DNA of 64,000 bases from an uncultured Lachnospiraceae bacterium. GTDB lineage: Bacteria; Bacillota; Clostridia; Lachnospirales; Lachnospiraceae. Shown here piece after piece: positions 56,949 through 64,000 of the stretch. Position numbers and translations under genes: made by a program. The notes under the pieces were generated by a model. The model saw only the letters and a list, made by a program, of their open reading frames with translations. It searched no databases and was not told where the DNA came from. The stretch's first letter is position 1; each line of letters opens with the position of its first letter. Location of the stretch: the NCBI GenBank assembly GCA_905197485.1, contig CAJJYZ010000003.1, forward strand, positions 17,238 through 81,237. Reading direction: 5' to 3'.

Positions 56949-58265
56949 TTAATTACTTAAAAAACCTTTGTAGTTACGCACAAGCATTTGCGATTCTATC
57001 TGCTTCAGAGTCTCTAAGATAACACTGGCGATAATAATCAATGATGTACCACCGAAGGACACATTTGCTCCGAACCATCCATTGAAGAAGATTGGAACAA
57101 CCTGCACTACAACGAGACCGCATGCTCCGATAAAGATAATATAATTTAATCTCTTTGTCAGATATTCAACTGTTGGTTTACCCGGACGGATACCCGGAAT
57201 AAATCCACCACTCTTTTTCATATTGTTTGCGATCTCCAATGGGTTAAATGTGATTGATGTATAGAAATAAGCAAAGAATACAGTAAGTACAATATATACA
57301 ATCAATCCCCATGAATATTTGATCTGATCAGGATTCAACCAGTTGCCCTGATTCATTCCTCTTAAGATCTCACTTCCGATTCCGCTTCCATTTCCCTTAC
57401 CAAGGAAAGATGCGATAACAATCGGGAACTGCATCAAAGATGATGCAAAAATGATCGGAATAACACCTGCGGTGTTTACCTTTAATGGAATATGTGTGGA
57501 CTGTCCACCGAAAGTTTTTCTTCCGGCGATCTTCTGCGAATACTGTACCGCAATTCTTCTCTCTCCATCCTGAAGAAGAATAACAAATACGACCATAGCA
57601 ACAATGATTGCCAGAATGATCAGTACAGCAAGTCCACCGGACGCAAGACTCTTGCCTTTCACAAACTGATTGAACAGTGTTGTCATATCACTTGGCACAC
57701 GAGAGAGAATGTTAATTACAAGTACGATAGAAATACCATTTCCCACGCCTTTTTCTGTAATTCTCTCACCAATCCACATAAGGAATGCAGATCCTGCAGT
57801 CAGCGTCAAAACTACGATCGCGGCATTTACAAAATTATATTCTTTCAGCAGTCCCTGACGACCAAATCCCACTGCCATTGCTGTAGATTCAATCAATGCA
57901 AGCACTACTGTAAGATAACGGGTAATTGCCACAATCTTCTTTCTTCCATCTTCACCTTCTTTTTGCATTTCTTCCAGTTTTGGAATTGCAATGGTAAGAA
58001 GCTGCATAATGATAGAAGATGTAATGTACGGTGTAATGCTCAGAGCAAATATAGACATCTGCTCAAAAGAACCTCCAGTGAAAGCGTTAAACAAGTTAAA
58101 CGCTTCCCCGGTATTCTGTGCAAAAAACTCTTTAATATAAGTCGGGTTGACTCCCGGTGTCGGCAGTTCGGAACCAAGTCTGATCACGATCAACATCAAA
58201 AACGTATACCCAATTTTCTTACGGATATCCTTAATTCCAAATGCTCTTCGGAAAGTTTCTAACAT
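56949..58265 (-). CDS. secY: Preprotein translocase subunit SecY
   Basis: 438 residues, ten membrane helices; the protein-conducting channel used with SecA. MLETFRRAFGIKDIRKKI starts it and RIGSELPTPGV-like sequence follows helix 1. The plug and lateral gate segments (SIFALSITPYITSSIIMQLL) are clear. Its ATG overlaps the rplO stop by one base (TAATG). Confidence 0.98.
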   Translation of the reverse strand: MLETFRRAFGIKDIRKKIGYTFLMLIVIRLGSELPTPGVNPTYIKEFFAQNTGEAFNLFNAFTGGSFEQMSIFALSITPYITSSIIMQLLTIAIPKLEEMQKEGEDGRKKIVAITRYLTVVLALIESTAMAVGFGRQGLLKEYNFVNAAIVVLTLTAGSAFLMWIGERITEKGVGNGISIVLVINILSRVPSDMTTLFNQFVKGKSLASGGLAVLIILAIIVAMVVFVILLQDGERRIAVQYSQKIAGRKTFGGQSTHIPLKVNTAGVIPIIFASSLMQFPIVIASFLGKGNGSGIGSEILRGMNQGNWLNPDQIKYSWGLIVYIVLTVFFAYFYTSITFNPLEIANNMKKSGGFIPGIRPGKPTVEYLTKRLNYIIFIGACGLVVVQVVPIFFNGWFGANVSFGGTSLIIIASVILETLKQIESQMLVRNYKGFLSN

Positions 58266-58705
58266 TAGATCACCTCTGCTTTTCCACCTAAAGCCTCAAT
58301 CTTAGCTACAGCGCCTGCGCTGAATGCGTTAGCCTGTACAGTAAGCTTCTTAGTAAGCTCACCATTTCCAAGAATCTTAACTCCATCTCTTGGATTTTTA
58401 ACGATTCCCTGTTCGATCAATGTCTCAACAGTTACTACTGCATCGTTTTCGAATACTTCCAGGGCATCTACGTTAATACCAACGATTGTCTTAGAATTTC
58501 TGTTTGTGAAACCTCTCTTTGGTATTCTTCTATATAACGGCATCTGACCACCTTCGAAACCAGGTCTTGTACCTCCTGAACGAGCTTTCTGACCTTTGTG
58601 TCCTTTACCGGCTGTCTTACCATTTCCAGAACCGTGTCCACGTCCTCTTCTGAAATTATCACTCTGTTTTGCGCCATCAGCAGGTCTTAAGTTTGATAAA
58701 TCCAT
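58265..58705 (-). CDS. rplO: 50S ribosomal protein L15
   Basis: 146 residues. MDLSNLRPADGAKQSDNFRRG, the glycine/arginine-rich GRGHGSGNGKTAGKGHKGQ segment and GFEGGQMPLYRRIPKRGF are diagnostic. Translationally coupled to secY. Confidence 0.98.
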   Translation of the reverse strand: MDLSNLRPADGAKQSDNFRRGRGHGSGNGKTAGKGHKGQKARSGGTRPGFEGGQMPLYRRIPKRGFTNRNSKTIVGINVDALEVFENDAVVTVETLIEQGIVKNPRDGVKILGNGELTKKLTVQANAFSAGAVAKIEALGGKAEVI

Positions 58706-58734
58706 TGTGACACCTCCTTATCTGTTTAATTCAA

Positions 58735-58914
58735 TTATGCTTCTTCAACTTTAACCAGGTGAGATACCTGTTTGATCATACCTCTTGTTGCTGCATTGTC
58801 CGGCAGTTCAACTGTTTTGTTTACTTTGCGAAGTCCCATTGCCTCTACAGTTTTCTTATGCTTTGGTACAGCACCAATTGGAGATTTTACTAATGTAACT
58901 TTTAAATTTGCCAT
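58735..58914 (-). CDS. rpmD: 50S ribosomal protein L30
   Basis: 59 residues, MANLKVTLVKSPIGAVPKHK to LVKVEEA, with the conserved GLRKVNKTVELPDN. AGGAGG precedes the ATG at 58914. Between rpsE and rplO as expected; too short for routine open-frame listing. Confidence 0.97.
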   Translation of the reverse strand: MANLKVTLVKSPIGAVPKHKKTVEAMGLRKVNKTVELPDNAATRGMIKQVSHLVKVEEA

Positions 58915-58928
58915 CTTTATTTACCTCC

Positions 58929-59438
58929 TTAGCCTAAGATCTCTTCTACTGATTTACCACGAAGCTTAGCTACTTCTTCCGGAGTCTTAATCTGACGTAA
59001 TCCATCGATTGTAGCCAGAACAACATTCTGTTTGTTGTTAGAACCAAGAGATTTTGTACGGATGTTCTTGATTCCTGCCATCTCGATGACTGCACGCGCC
59101 GGACCACCGGCGATAACTCCAGTACCTTCCGGAGCTTTTTTAAGCAGTACGGAAGCTCCTCCGAATTTACCGATAAAATCATGTGTAATGCTTTCGTTTT
59201 CATCTAATGCTACTTTGATGAGGTTCTTAGCTGCATCCTCTTTACCTTTGCGGATTGCCTCTGGAATCTCAGTAGCTTTTCCTAAGCCTGCACCAACGTG
59301 ACCATTTCCATCACCAACAACTACTAAAGCTGTGAATCTCATGTTACGGCCACCTTTAACAACTTTGGTTACACGCTTAATTGATACTACTTTTTCATTT
59401 AACTCTAACTGACTAGCATCAATACGTTCCTGTCTCAT
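58929..59438 (-). CDS. rpsE: 30S ribosomal protein S5
   Basis: 169 residues. Decoding-fidelity protein. The double-stranded RNA-binding part reads VVKGGRNMRFTALVVVGDGNG and GKATEIPEAIRKG, the C-terminal part PEGTGVIAGGPARAVIEMAG. The VVKGGR loop, where spectinomycin resistance mutations occur, is wild type in appearance. Confidence 0.98.
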   Translation of the reverse strand: MRQERIDASQLELNEKVVSIKRVTKVVKGGRNMRFTALVVVGDGNGHVGAGLGKATEIPEAIRKGKEDAAKNLIKVALDENESITHDFIGKFGGASVLLKKAPEGTGVIAGGPARAVIEMAGIKNIRTKSLGSNNKQNVVLATIDGLRQIKTPEEVAKLRGKSVEEILG

Positions 59439-59452
59439 GTGTGCTCCTCCTT

Positions 59453-59821
59453 CTAGAAATTCAACCCAGCTTCTCTAGCTGCGTCTGCTAATGCCTGAAT
59501 TTTTCCCTGGTAAATAAATCCGCCTCTGTCAAAGACAACGTCTTTAATACCTTTCTCAAGTGCCTTCTCAGCAATCACTTTACCAAGATATGCTGCAGCA
59601 TCAACGTTGTTTGTCTTCTCTAAGTTTGCTTTCACATCTTTCTGAAGAGTGGAAGCGGAAACCAGAGTTGTCTGAGCTACATCATCAATGATCTGTGCAT
59701 ACATGTGATTGTTACTTCTAAATACTGCTAAACGTGGGCACTCTGCTGTACCACTTAAACGGTTACGTAATTTTCTGTGTTTGTTAACACGAACTACACT
59801 TCTTGATTTTTTGCTAACCAT
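59453..59821 (-). CDS. rplR: 50S ribosomal protein L18
   Basis: 122 residues; binds 5S rRNA. RVNKHRKLRNRLSGTAECPRL, SNNHMYAQIIDD and FDRGGFIYQGKIQALADAARE are the conserved parts. Confidence 0.98.
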   Translation of the reverse strand: MVSKKSRSVVRVNKHRKLRNRLSGTAECPRLAVFRSNNHMYAQIIDDVAQTTLVSASTLQKDVKANLEKTNNVDAAAYLGKVIAEKALEKGIKDVVFDRGGFIYQGKIQALADAAREAGLNF

Positions 59822-59838
59822 TTTTACACTCTCCTTTC

Positions 59839-60381
59839 TTATTTCTTACCAGTCTTACCAACTTTACGTCTGATAACTTCATCAGCATACTTAATACCTT
59901 TACCTTTGTATGGCTCCGGTCTTCTCTTGTCTCTGATCTCAGCTGCATACTGGCCTACTTTTTCTTTATCAATACCTTTAACGATGATCTTGTTCTGACC
60001 TTCAACTGCTGACTCTACGCCTTCCGGATCTTCCATCTCTACCGGATGAGAATATCCAAGGTTTAATGTCAATGTCTTTCCAGACTTAGCTGCTCTGTAA
60101 CCAACACCGTTTACTTCCAGAACCTTCTGGTATCCTTCTGTAACACCAACAACCATGTTGTTGATCAGTGTTCTTGTAAGACCATGTAAAGCTTTCATTT
60201 TCTTTAAGTCATTTGGTCTTGTAACTACAACTTCTTCGCCCTCAACTTTGATGGACATTTCTGTTGGGAGTTCTCTTTCAAGAGTTCCCTTTGGACCTTT
60301 TACAGTCACTTTATTATTCTCTGCAACTTCAACAGTTACGCCTGCTGGGATTGCAACTGGCAGTCTTCCAATACGTGACAT
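59839..60381 (-). CDS. rplF: 50S ribosomal protein L6
   Basis: 180 residues. MSRIGRLPVAIPAGVTVEV at the start, GHTRT-like HGLTRTLINNMVVGV in the middle and RRPEPYKGKGIKYADE near the end mark a canonical L6. Confidence 0.98.
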   Translation of the reverse strand: MSRIGRLPVAIPAGVTVEVAENNKVTVKGPKGTLERELPTEMSIKVEGEEVVVTRPNDLKKMKALHGLTRTLINNMVVGVTEGYQKVLEVNGVGYRAAKSGKTLTLNLGYSHPVEMEDPEGVESAVEGQNKIIVKGIDKEKVGQYAAEIRDKRRPEPYKGKGIKYADEVIRRKVGKTGKK

Positions 60382-60447
60382 TGCCTTATCCTCCTTAACT
60401 TAAATTTTCGGAACGGTTCTTGCCGCTCTGTTTTCAGTTTCTGATAA

Positions 60448-60849
60448 TTACCATACGTAGCAGAGTACTTCTCCACCAACGCCAAGTTTTCTTGCTTCTT
60501 TGTCAGTGATCACTCCATGGTTTGTAGAAATGATCGCTGTTCCAAGTCCTCCGAAGACCTTCGGTACATCTGCACTGTTTGCATATACACGAAGACCCGG
60601 TTTAGAGATTCTCTTAAGACCTGTGATTACTTTTTCATTTTTGTCCGCACCATATTTTAATGTGATGTGGATTGTCTTAAATACTCCGTCTTCAATGACA
60701 TCATATTTCTCGATGTAACCTTCATCTAATAAGATGTTTGCGATAGCAAGTTTCATCTTAGATGCAGGTACGTCTACTGTATCATGTTTAGCAGTGTTTG
60801 CATTACGAATTCTTGTAAGCATATCTGCAATTGGATCGCTCATAGTCAT
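60448..60849 (-). CDS. rpsH: 30S ribosomal protein S8
   Basis: 133 residues beginning MTMSDPIADMLTRIRNA. AAGGAGG lies ten bases before the ATG at 60849. The open frame extends upstream into rpsN but that part is not translated. Conserved C-terminus ISTNHGVITDKEARKLG and VGGEVLCYVW. S8 is the translational repressor of the spc operon in E. coli; a target here was not identified. Confidence 0.97.
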   Translation of the reverse strand: MTMSDPIADMLTRIRNANTAKHDTVDVPASKMKLAIANILLDEGYIEKYDVIEDGVFKTIHITLKYGADKNEKVITGLKRISKPGLRVYANSADVPKVFGGLGTAIISTNHGVITDKEARKLGVGGEVLCYVW

Positions 60850-60865
60850 GAATTGTTTTCCTCCT

Positions 60866-61051
60866 TTACCAACTTGCTTTTTTAACGCCTGGAATCTGTC
60901 CTTTGTATGCCAGTTCGCGGAAGCAAACACGGCAGATGCCATATTTTCTTAAATATGCATGTGGACGTCCGCAGATTTTGCAGCGGTTATATTCTCTTGT
61001 AGAGAATTTCTGCTTGCGCTGCTGTTTTACTTTCATTGCTGTCTTAGCCAT
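60866..61051 (-). CDS. rpsZ: 30S ribosomal protein S14 type Z
   Basis: 61 residues. The zinc form, with CKIC and CRVC pairs around RPHAYLRKYGI. This is the short S14 usual in Gram-positive bacteria (also called rpsN1). In standard position between rplE and rpsH. Confidence 0.98.
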   Translation of the reverse strand: MAKTAMKVKQQRKQKFSTREYNRCKICGRPHAYLRKYGICRVCFRELAYKGQIPGVKKASW

Positions 61052-61062
61052 AATTTACCTCC

Positions 61063-61602
61063 TTATTTTGTAAACGGCATATTGAACTGTGTTAACAATT
61101 CACGAGCCTCTTCGTCAGTTTTTGCTGTTGTAACAAAAATAACATCCATACCTCTTACTTTGTCAACCTTATCGTACTCGATCTCCGGGAAGATAAGCTG
61201 CTCTTTGATTCCGAGTGCATAGTTTCCTCTTCCGTCAAATGCGTTAGGGTTAACACCTCTGAAGTCACGTACACGAGGTAATGCAAGGTTGATCAGACGA
61301 TCAACGAACTCATACATTTTTTCTCCTCTTAAAGTAACTTTACATCCAATTGCCATTCCCTCTCTTAATTTGAAGTTAGCAACTGATTTTTTAGCTCTGC
61401 AAACAACTGCTTTCTGTCCTGTGATCTTCTCAAGATCACCGATTGCTGAATCTAACAGTTTTGCATTGTCTTTTGCTTCACCAACACCCATGTTGATAAC
61501 AACTTTATCGAGTTTTGGTACTTCCATAATATTTTTATATCCGAACTTTTTGATTAATGCATCAACGATTTCGTTCTGATACTGCTCTTTCAGTCTACTC
61601 AA
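61063..61602 (-). CDS. rplE: 50S ribosomal protein L5
   Basis: 179 residues. Binds 5S rRNA and contacts P-site tRNA. KVVINMGVGEAKDN, KKSVANFKLREGMAIGCKVTL and RDFRGVNPNAFDGRGNY are canonical. Confidence 0.98.
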   Translation of the reverse strand: MSRLKEQYQNEIVDALIKKFGYKNIMEVPKLDKVVINMGVGEAKDNAKLLDSAIGDLEKITGQKAVVCRAKKSVANFKLREGMAIGCKVTLRGEKMYEFVDRLINLALPRVRDFRGVNPNAFDGRGNYALGIKEQLIFPEIEYDKVDKVRGMDVIFVTTAKTDEEARELLTQFNMPFTK

Positions 61603-61625
61603 AGCTCAAGTCCTCCTTCCTTCGA

Positions 61626-61937
61626 TTAATCGATCACTTCGCCTGTTGATTTTGCGTAGCGTACTTTTTTGTCTCCATCCATTTTAACGCCAACTCTTGT
61701 AGCAGTTCCTTTGTGCACATACATAACATTAGAAATGTCAATTGCACCTTCCTGATGGATGATTCCGCCATTTGCATTGGCAGCGCTTGGTTTTGTGTGT
61801 TTTGTCAGCATATTCACGCCTTCAACAACAACTTTACCGTCTTTCTGGTTTACAGAGAGAACTTTGCCTTCTTTGTCTTTATCTTTACCAGCGATTACTT
61901 TTACAGTGTCGCCTTTTTTAATCTTTAACATTGACAT
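61626..61937 (-). CDS. rplX: 50S ribosomal protein L24
   Basis: 103 residues. The KOW motif is KIKKGDTVKVIAGKDKDKEG. GGAGG lies seven to eight bases before the ATG at 61937. It initiates 50S assembly in E. coli. Confidence 0.97.
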   Translation of the reverse strand: MSMLKIKKGDTVKVIAGKDKDKEGKVLSVNQKDGKVVVEGVNMLTKHTKPSAANANGGIIHQEGAIDISNVMYVHKGTATRVGVKMDGDKKVRYAKSTGEVID

Positions 61938-61949
61938 GTCCTGACCTCC

Positions 61950-62318
61950 TTAAAGTACTTCCGGAGCTAAGGAAACAATTCTCATGAACTGTTTGTCACG
62001 AAGCTCTCGTGCTACTGGCCCAAAGATACGGGTTCCTCTTGGTGTCTTATCGTCTTTTATAATTACAGCAGCATTTTCGTCGAAACGGATGTAAGAACCA
62101 TCTTTACGACGAGTACTGTTTACAGTACGAACAACTACAGCTTTTACTACATCACCTTTTTTAACAACGCCGCCTGGTGTTGCATCTTTAACGCTGGCAA
62201 CGATCACATCTCCGATACTAGCGTATCTTCTTGTTGAACCGCCAAGAACACGAATGCAAAGTAACTCTTTCGCACCTGTATTGTCTGCTACTTTCAGTCT
62301 GCTTTCTTGCTGTATCAT
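61950..62318 (-). CDS. rplN: 50S ribosomal protein L14
   Basis: 122 residues from the ATG at 62318 (MIQQESRLKVADNTGAKEL) with AAGGAGG upstream. The open frame extending to 62366 overlaps rpsQ and is not used. GVVKKGDVVKAVVVRT and GTRIFGPVARELRDK complete the family. Confidence 0.98.
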   Translation of the reverse strand: MIQQESRLKVADNTGAKELLCIRVLGGSTRRYASIGDVIVASVKDATPGGVVKKGDVVKAVVVRTVNSTRRKDGSYIRFDENAAVIIKDDKTPRGTRIFGPVARELRDKQFMRIVSLAPEVL

Positions 62319-62337
62319 GCAGGTTTCCCTCCTTATA

Positions 62338-62592
62338 CTATTTTGCTTTCTCCATAATCTCAACAAGTCTCCATCTCTTGTCTTTAGATAAAGGTCTTGT
62401 TTCCATAACTTTTACTTTGTCACCAATGTTGCACTCATTTGCTTCATCATGTGCTTTTAATTTGTAAGTTCTCTTTACGATCTTTTTGTAAAGAGGATGC
62501 TTTACATGATCTTCAACTGCAACAACTATGGTCTTATCCATTTTATTACTTACAACCTTACCAACTCTGGTTTTTCTAAGATTTCTTTCCAC
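62338..62592 (-). CDS. rpsQ: 30S ribosomal protein S17
   Basis: 84 residues. OB-fold protein: RKTRVGKVVSNKMDKTIVVAV, HPLYKKIVKRTYK and RPLSKDKRWRLVEI are typical. Confidence 0.98.
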   Translation of the reverse strand: MERNLRKTRVGKVVSNKMDKTIVVAVEDHVKHPLYKKIVKRTYKLKAHDEANECNIGDKVKVMETRPLSKDKRWRLVEIMEKAK

Positions 62593-62684
62593 AGTCTTTA
62601 CGCTCCTTTCTTTGTCGATGAAGTTCTTTTCGCTTTGCTCAAAGAACGACCTCAGTGCTAAGCTCGAAAAAACCTCGCTAACTA
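62593..62684 (-). repeat. Hairpin-bearing spacer between rpmC and rpsQ
   Basis: The 92-base gap holds GTTCTTTGAGC-N6-AAAAGAAC arms (about 62630-62650), similar to the GTTCTTCGAGC/GAAGAAC hairpin in the rpoA-rplQ gap, and a GAGCTTAGC segment. Other gaps in this cluster are 10-30 bases, so it looks inserted. Confidence 0.5.
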
Positions 62685-62888
62685 CTAGCGGTCAGCTTTT
62701 TCAGTGATCACTGTCTGGATTCTGGCAATATTTCTTCTTACCTCTTTAATTCTGCTTGTATTATCTAACTGATTTGTTGCGTTCTGGAATCTCAAGTTGA
62801 AGAGTTCCTTTTTAGCAGCTACTAATTCTTCATTCAGCTCTGCAGCTGATTTTGTTTTTAAATCTTCTACAAATGCATTAATTTTCAC
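62685..62888 (-). CDS. rpmC: 50S ribosomal protein L29
   Basis: 67 residues starting at GTG 62888 (MKINAFVEDLKTKSAAEL). An earlier in-frame GTG at 62897 is possible but adds MIT, which is unusual for L29. It lies at the exit tunnel and helps dock trigger factor and SRP. Overlaps the rplP 3' end by 11 bases. Confidence 0.95.
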   Translation of the reverse strand: MKINAFVEDLKTKSAAELNEELVAAKKELFNLRFQNATNQLDNTSRIKEVRRNIARIQTVITEKADR

Positions 62889-63315
62889 TGTTATCACCGC
62901 CTTCTAAATCTTCGCGTGAAACGATTTTACATTTACAAGGTAATTTGTGCATAGCAAGACGGAGTGCCTCACGAGCTACTTCTTCCGGAACTCCGGCAAG
63001 CTCGAACATTACGCGTCCTGGTTTTACAACTGCTACCCAGTACTCTAAAGTTCCTTTACCGGAACCCATACGTGTTTCAGCTGGTTTTGTAGTTACAGGT
63101 TTATCTGGGAATATTTTGATCCAAACTTTACCACCACGCTTGATGTAACGTGTCATAGCGATACGGGCTGCTTCGATCTGGTTAGAACGGATCCAGCATG
63201 GCTCCATTGCAACGATACCATATTCACCATTTGTAATTTTATTTCCGCGGAGTGCTTTTCCTCTCATGGAACCACGGAACTGTTTACGACGTTTTACTCT
63301 TTTTGGCATTAACAT
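62878..63315 (-). CDS. rplP: 50S ribosomal protein L16
   Basis: 145 residues. The family core MPKRVKRRKQFRGSMRGKAL starts at codon 3, and GGKVWIKIFPDKPVTTKPAETRMGSGKG follows in pieces along the A-site side. The ATG at 63315 fits the GGAGA site better than the one at 63309. Overlaps rpmC. Confidence 0.97.
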   Translation of the reverse strand: MLMPKRVKRRKQFRGSMRGKALRGNKITNGEYGIVAMEPCWIRSNQIEAARIAMTRYIKRGGKVWIKIFPDKPVTTKPAETRMGSGKGTLEYWVAVVKPGRVMFELAGVPEEVAREALRLAMHKLPCKCKIVSREDLEGGDNSEN

Positions 63316-63317
63316 GA

Positions 63318-63971
63318 TTATCTATCTCCTTCCTTTGATGCTTTTTCCGGAAGAACTTCGCCTTTGTAAATCCATACTTTAACACCAACTTTTCCGTAAG
63401 TTGTGTCAGCCTCGGCGAATCCGTAGTCAATGTCTGCTCTCAGTGTCTGAAGAGGAATTGTTCCCTCGCTGTAGAACTCTGTACGAGCGATATCAGCTCC
63501 GCCAAGACGTCCTGATACAGCAGCTTTAATTCCGAGTGCTCCAGATTTCATTGTTCTTGACATGCAAGATTTCATTGCACGTCTGAATGAAATACGGTTC
63601 TCAAGCTGAAGAGCGATATTCTCTGCTACTAACTGAGCATCCTTATCCGGTCTCTTGATCTCTTTGATGTCTACGATTAACTTCTTATCTGTAAATTTAG
63701 CAAGTTCGCCTTTTACTTTTTCAATCTCAGCTCCGCCTTTACCGATAACAACACCCGGCTTAGCTGTATAAATGATGATTTTCACGCGGTCAGATGCTCT
63801 TTCGATCTCGATCTTAGAAACACCAGCGCTGTATAATCTTTTCTTAAGATACGTTCTGATTTCATGGTCTTCTACTAAGTAGTCTGCGAAATCTTTCTCT
63901 GCATACCATCTAGAGTCCCAGTCTTTGATAACTCCGACTCTCAAACCATGAGGATTAACTTTCTGTCCCAT
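63318..63971 (-). CDS. rpsC: 30S ribosomal protein S3
   Basis: 217 residues. MGQKVNPHGLRVGVIKDWDS, a KH domain with VVIGKGGAEIEKVKGEL, and the C-terminal half with SGRLGGADIARTE. It lines the mRNA entry tunnel and has helicase activity with S4 and S5. Confidence 0.98.
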   Translation of the reverse strand: MGQKVNPHGLRVGVIKDWDSRWYAEKDFADYLVEDHEIRTYLKKRLYSAGVSKIEIERASDRVKIIIYTAKPGVVIGKGGAEIEKVKGELAKFTDKKLIVDIKEIKRPDKDAQLVAENIALQLENRISFRRAMKSCMSRTMKSGALGIKAAVSGRLGGADIARTEFYSEGTIPLQTLRADIDYGFAEADTTYGKVGVKVWIYKGEVLPEKASKEGDR

Positions 63972-63982
63972 GTTTGCCCTCC

Positions 63983-64000
63983 TTATCTTTCATCAAGCAC
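63983..64000 (-). CDS. rplV: Probable 3' tip of 50S ribosomal protein L22
   Basis: Only six codons are in the window: a frame reading VLDER then TAA (63985-63983), followed by the AAGGAGG of rpsC. rplV is the standard upstream neighbour of rpsC. The call rests on position and on the open frame, not on recognised sequence. Confidence 0.5.
   Translation of the reverse strand: MLDER

Overview
The window reads as chromosomal DNA of a low-to-moderate GC, anaerobic gut Firmicute, most likely a Lachnospiraceae member. This rests on inference from gene content: clostridial gene order (tig-clpP-clpX-lon-engB; secA-prfB), a KOW protein between map and infA, a long insertion in ribosomal protein L17, a zinc-binding S14, a 12alpha-hydroxysteroid-dehydrogenase-like SDR, an Rpn-type nuclease typical of this family, and T-box and lysine riboswitch control. 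No rRNA, tRNA, CRISPR array, phage or complete insertion sequence was seen.

Layout. 1-2.5 kb: 5' part of valS (- strand) behind a T-box leader. 2.6-10.4 kb: a - strand run of Rpn-type nuclease, OLD-like ATPase/TOPRIM protein, OmpR-type response regulator, histidine kinase, ABC ATPase and FtsX-type permease. An internal promoter before the ABC genes carries tandem 11-bp boxes. 10.6-14.5 kb: 12alpha-HSDH-like dehydrogenase, ktrB-ktrA potassium uptake and a solitary kdpE-type regulator. 14.6-17.5 kb: two convergent MATE exporters. 17.6-24.8 kb: thioredoxin, a Crp/Fnr regulator, and the proteostasis cluster engB, lon, clpX, clpP, tig. 24.9-30.8 kb: lipoprotein, DJ-1, CYTH, aspartate kinase, homoserine dehydrogenase, an ACT protein and prfB with its programmed frameshift. 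30.8-36.6 kb: secA, a small acidic lipoprotein, dapB-dapA under a lysine riboswitch, and an ssb-like gene. 36.8-49.2 kb: typA, a PsiE-like membrane protein, hpf, a YigZ protein, a class A PBP, a polar amino acid ABC importer, uppP, a HAD phosphatase and a secreted wall hydrolase. 49.2-50.9 kb: an AAA-ATPase/PD-(D/E)XK protein. 51-64 kb: the S10-spc-alpha ribosomal operon from rplQ back to the 3' tip of rplV, with secY, adk, map, infA and rpoA.

How the parts work together. Lysine and threonine precursor supply (lysC, hom, dapA, dapB) is split over two transcription units, one of them lysine-sensing. Envelope assembly is represented by the PBP, uppP and the hydrolase, and protein export and quality control by secA, secY, tig, clpXP and lon. 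Regulatory DNA can be read directly in many places. Examples are a Crp-type palindrome at about -41 of trxA next to the convergent crp gene, a KdpE-like direct repeat before ktrB, and a palindrome over the -10 of the amino acid ABC operon. The least explained DNA is a set of GC-rich, hairpin-dense spacers in the ribosomal operon and in the leaders of valS, tig and secA. No clearly new multigene system was found. The nearest candidate is the Rpn nuclease plus OLD-like protein joined to a two-component/ABC operon.
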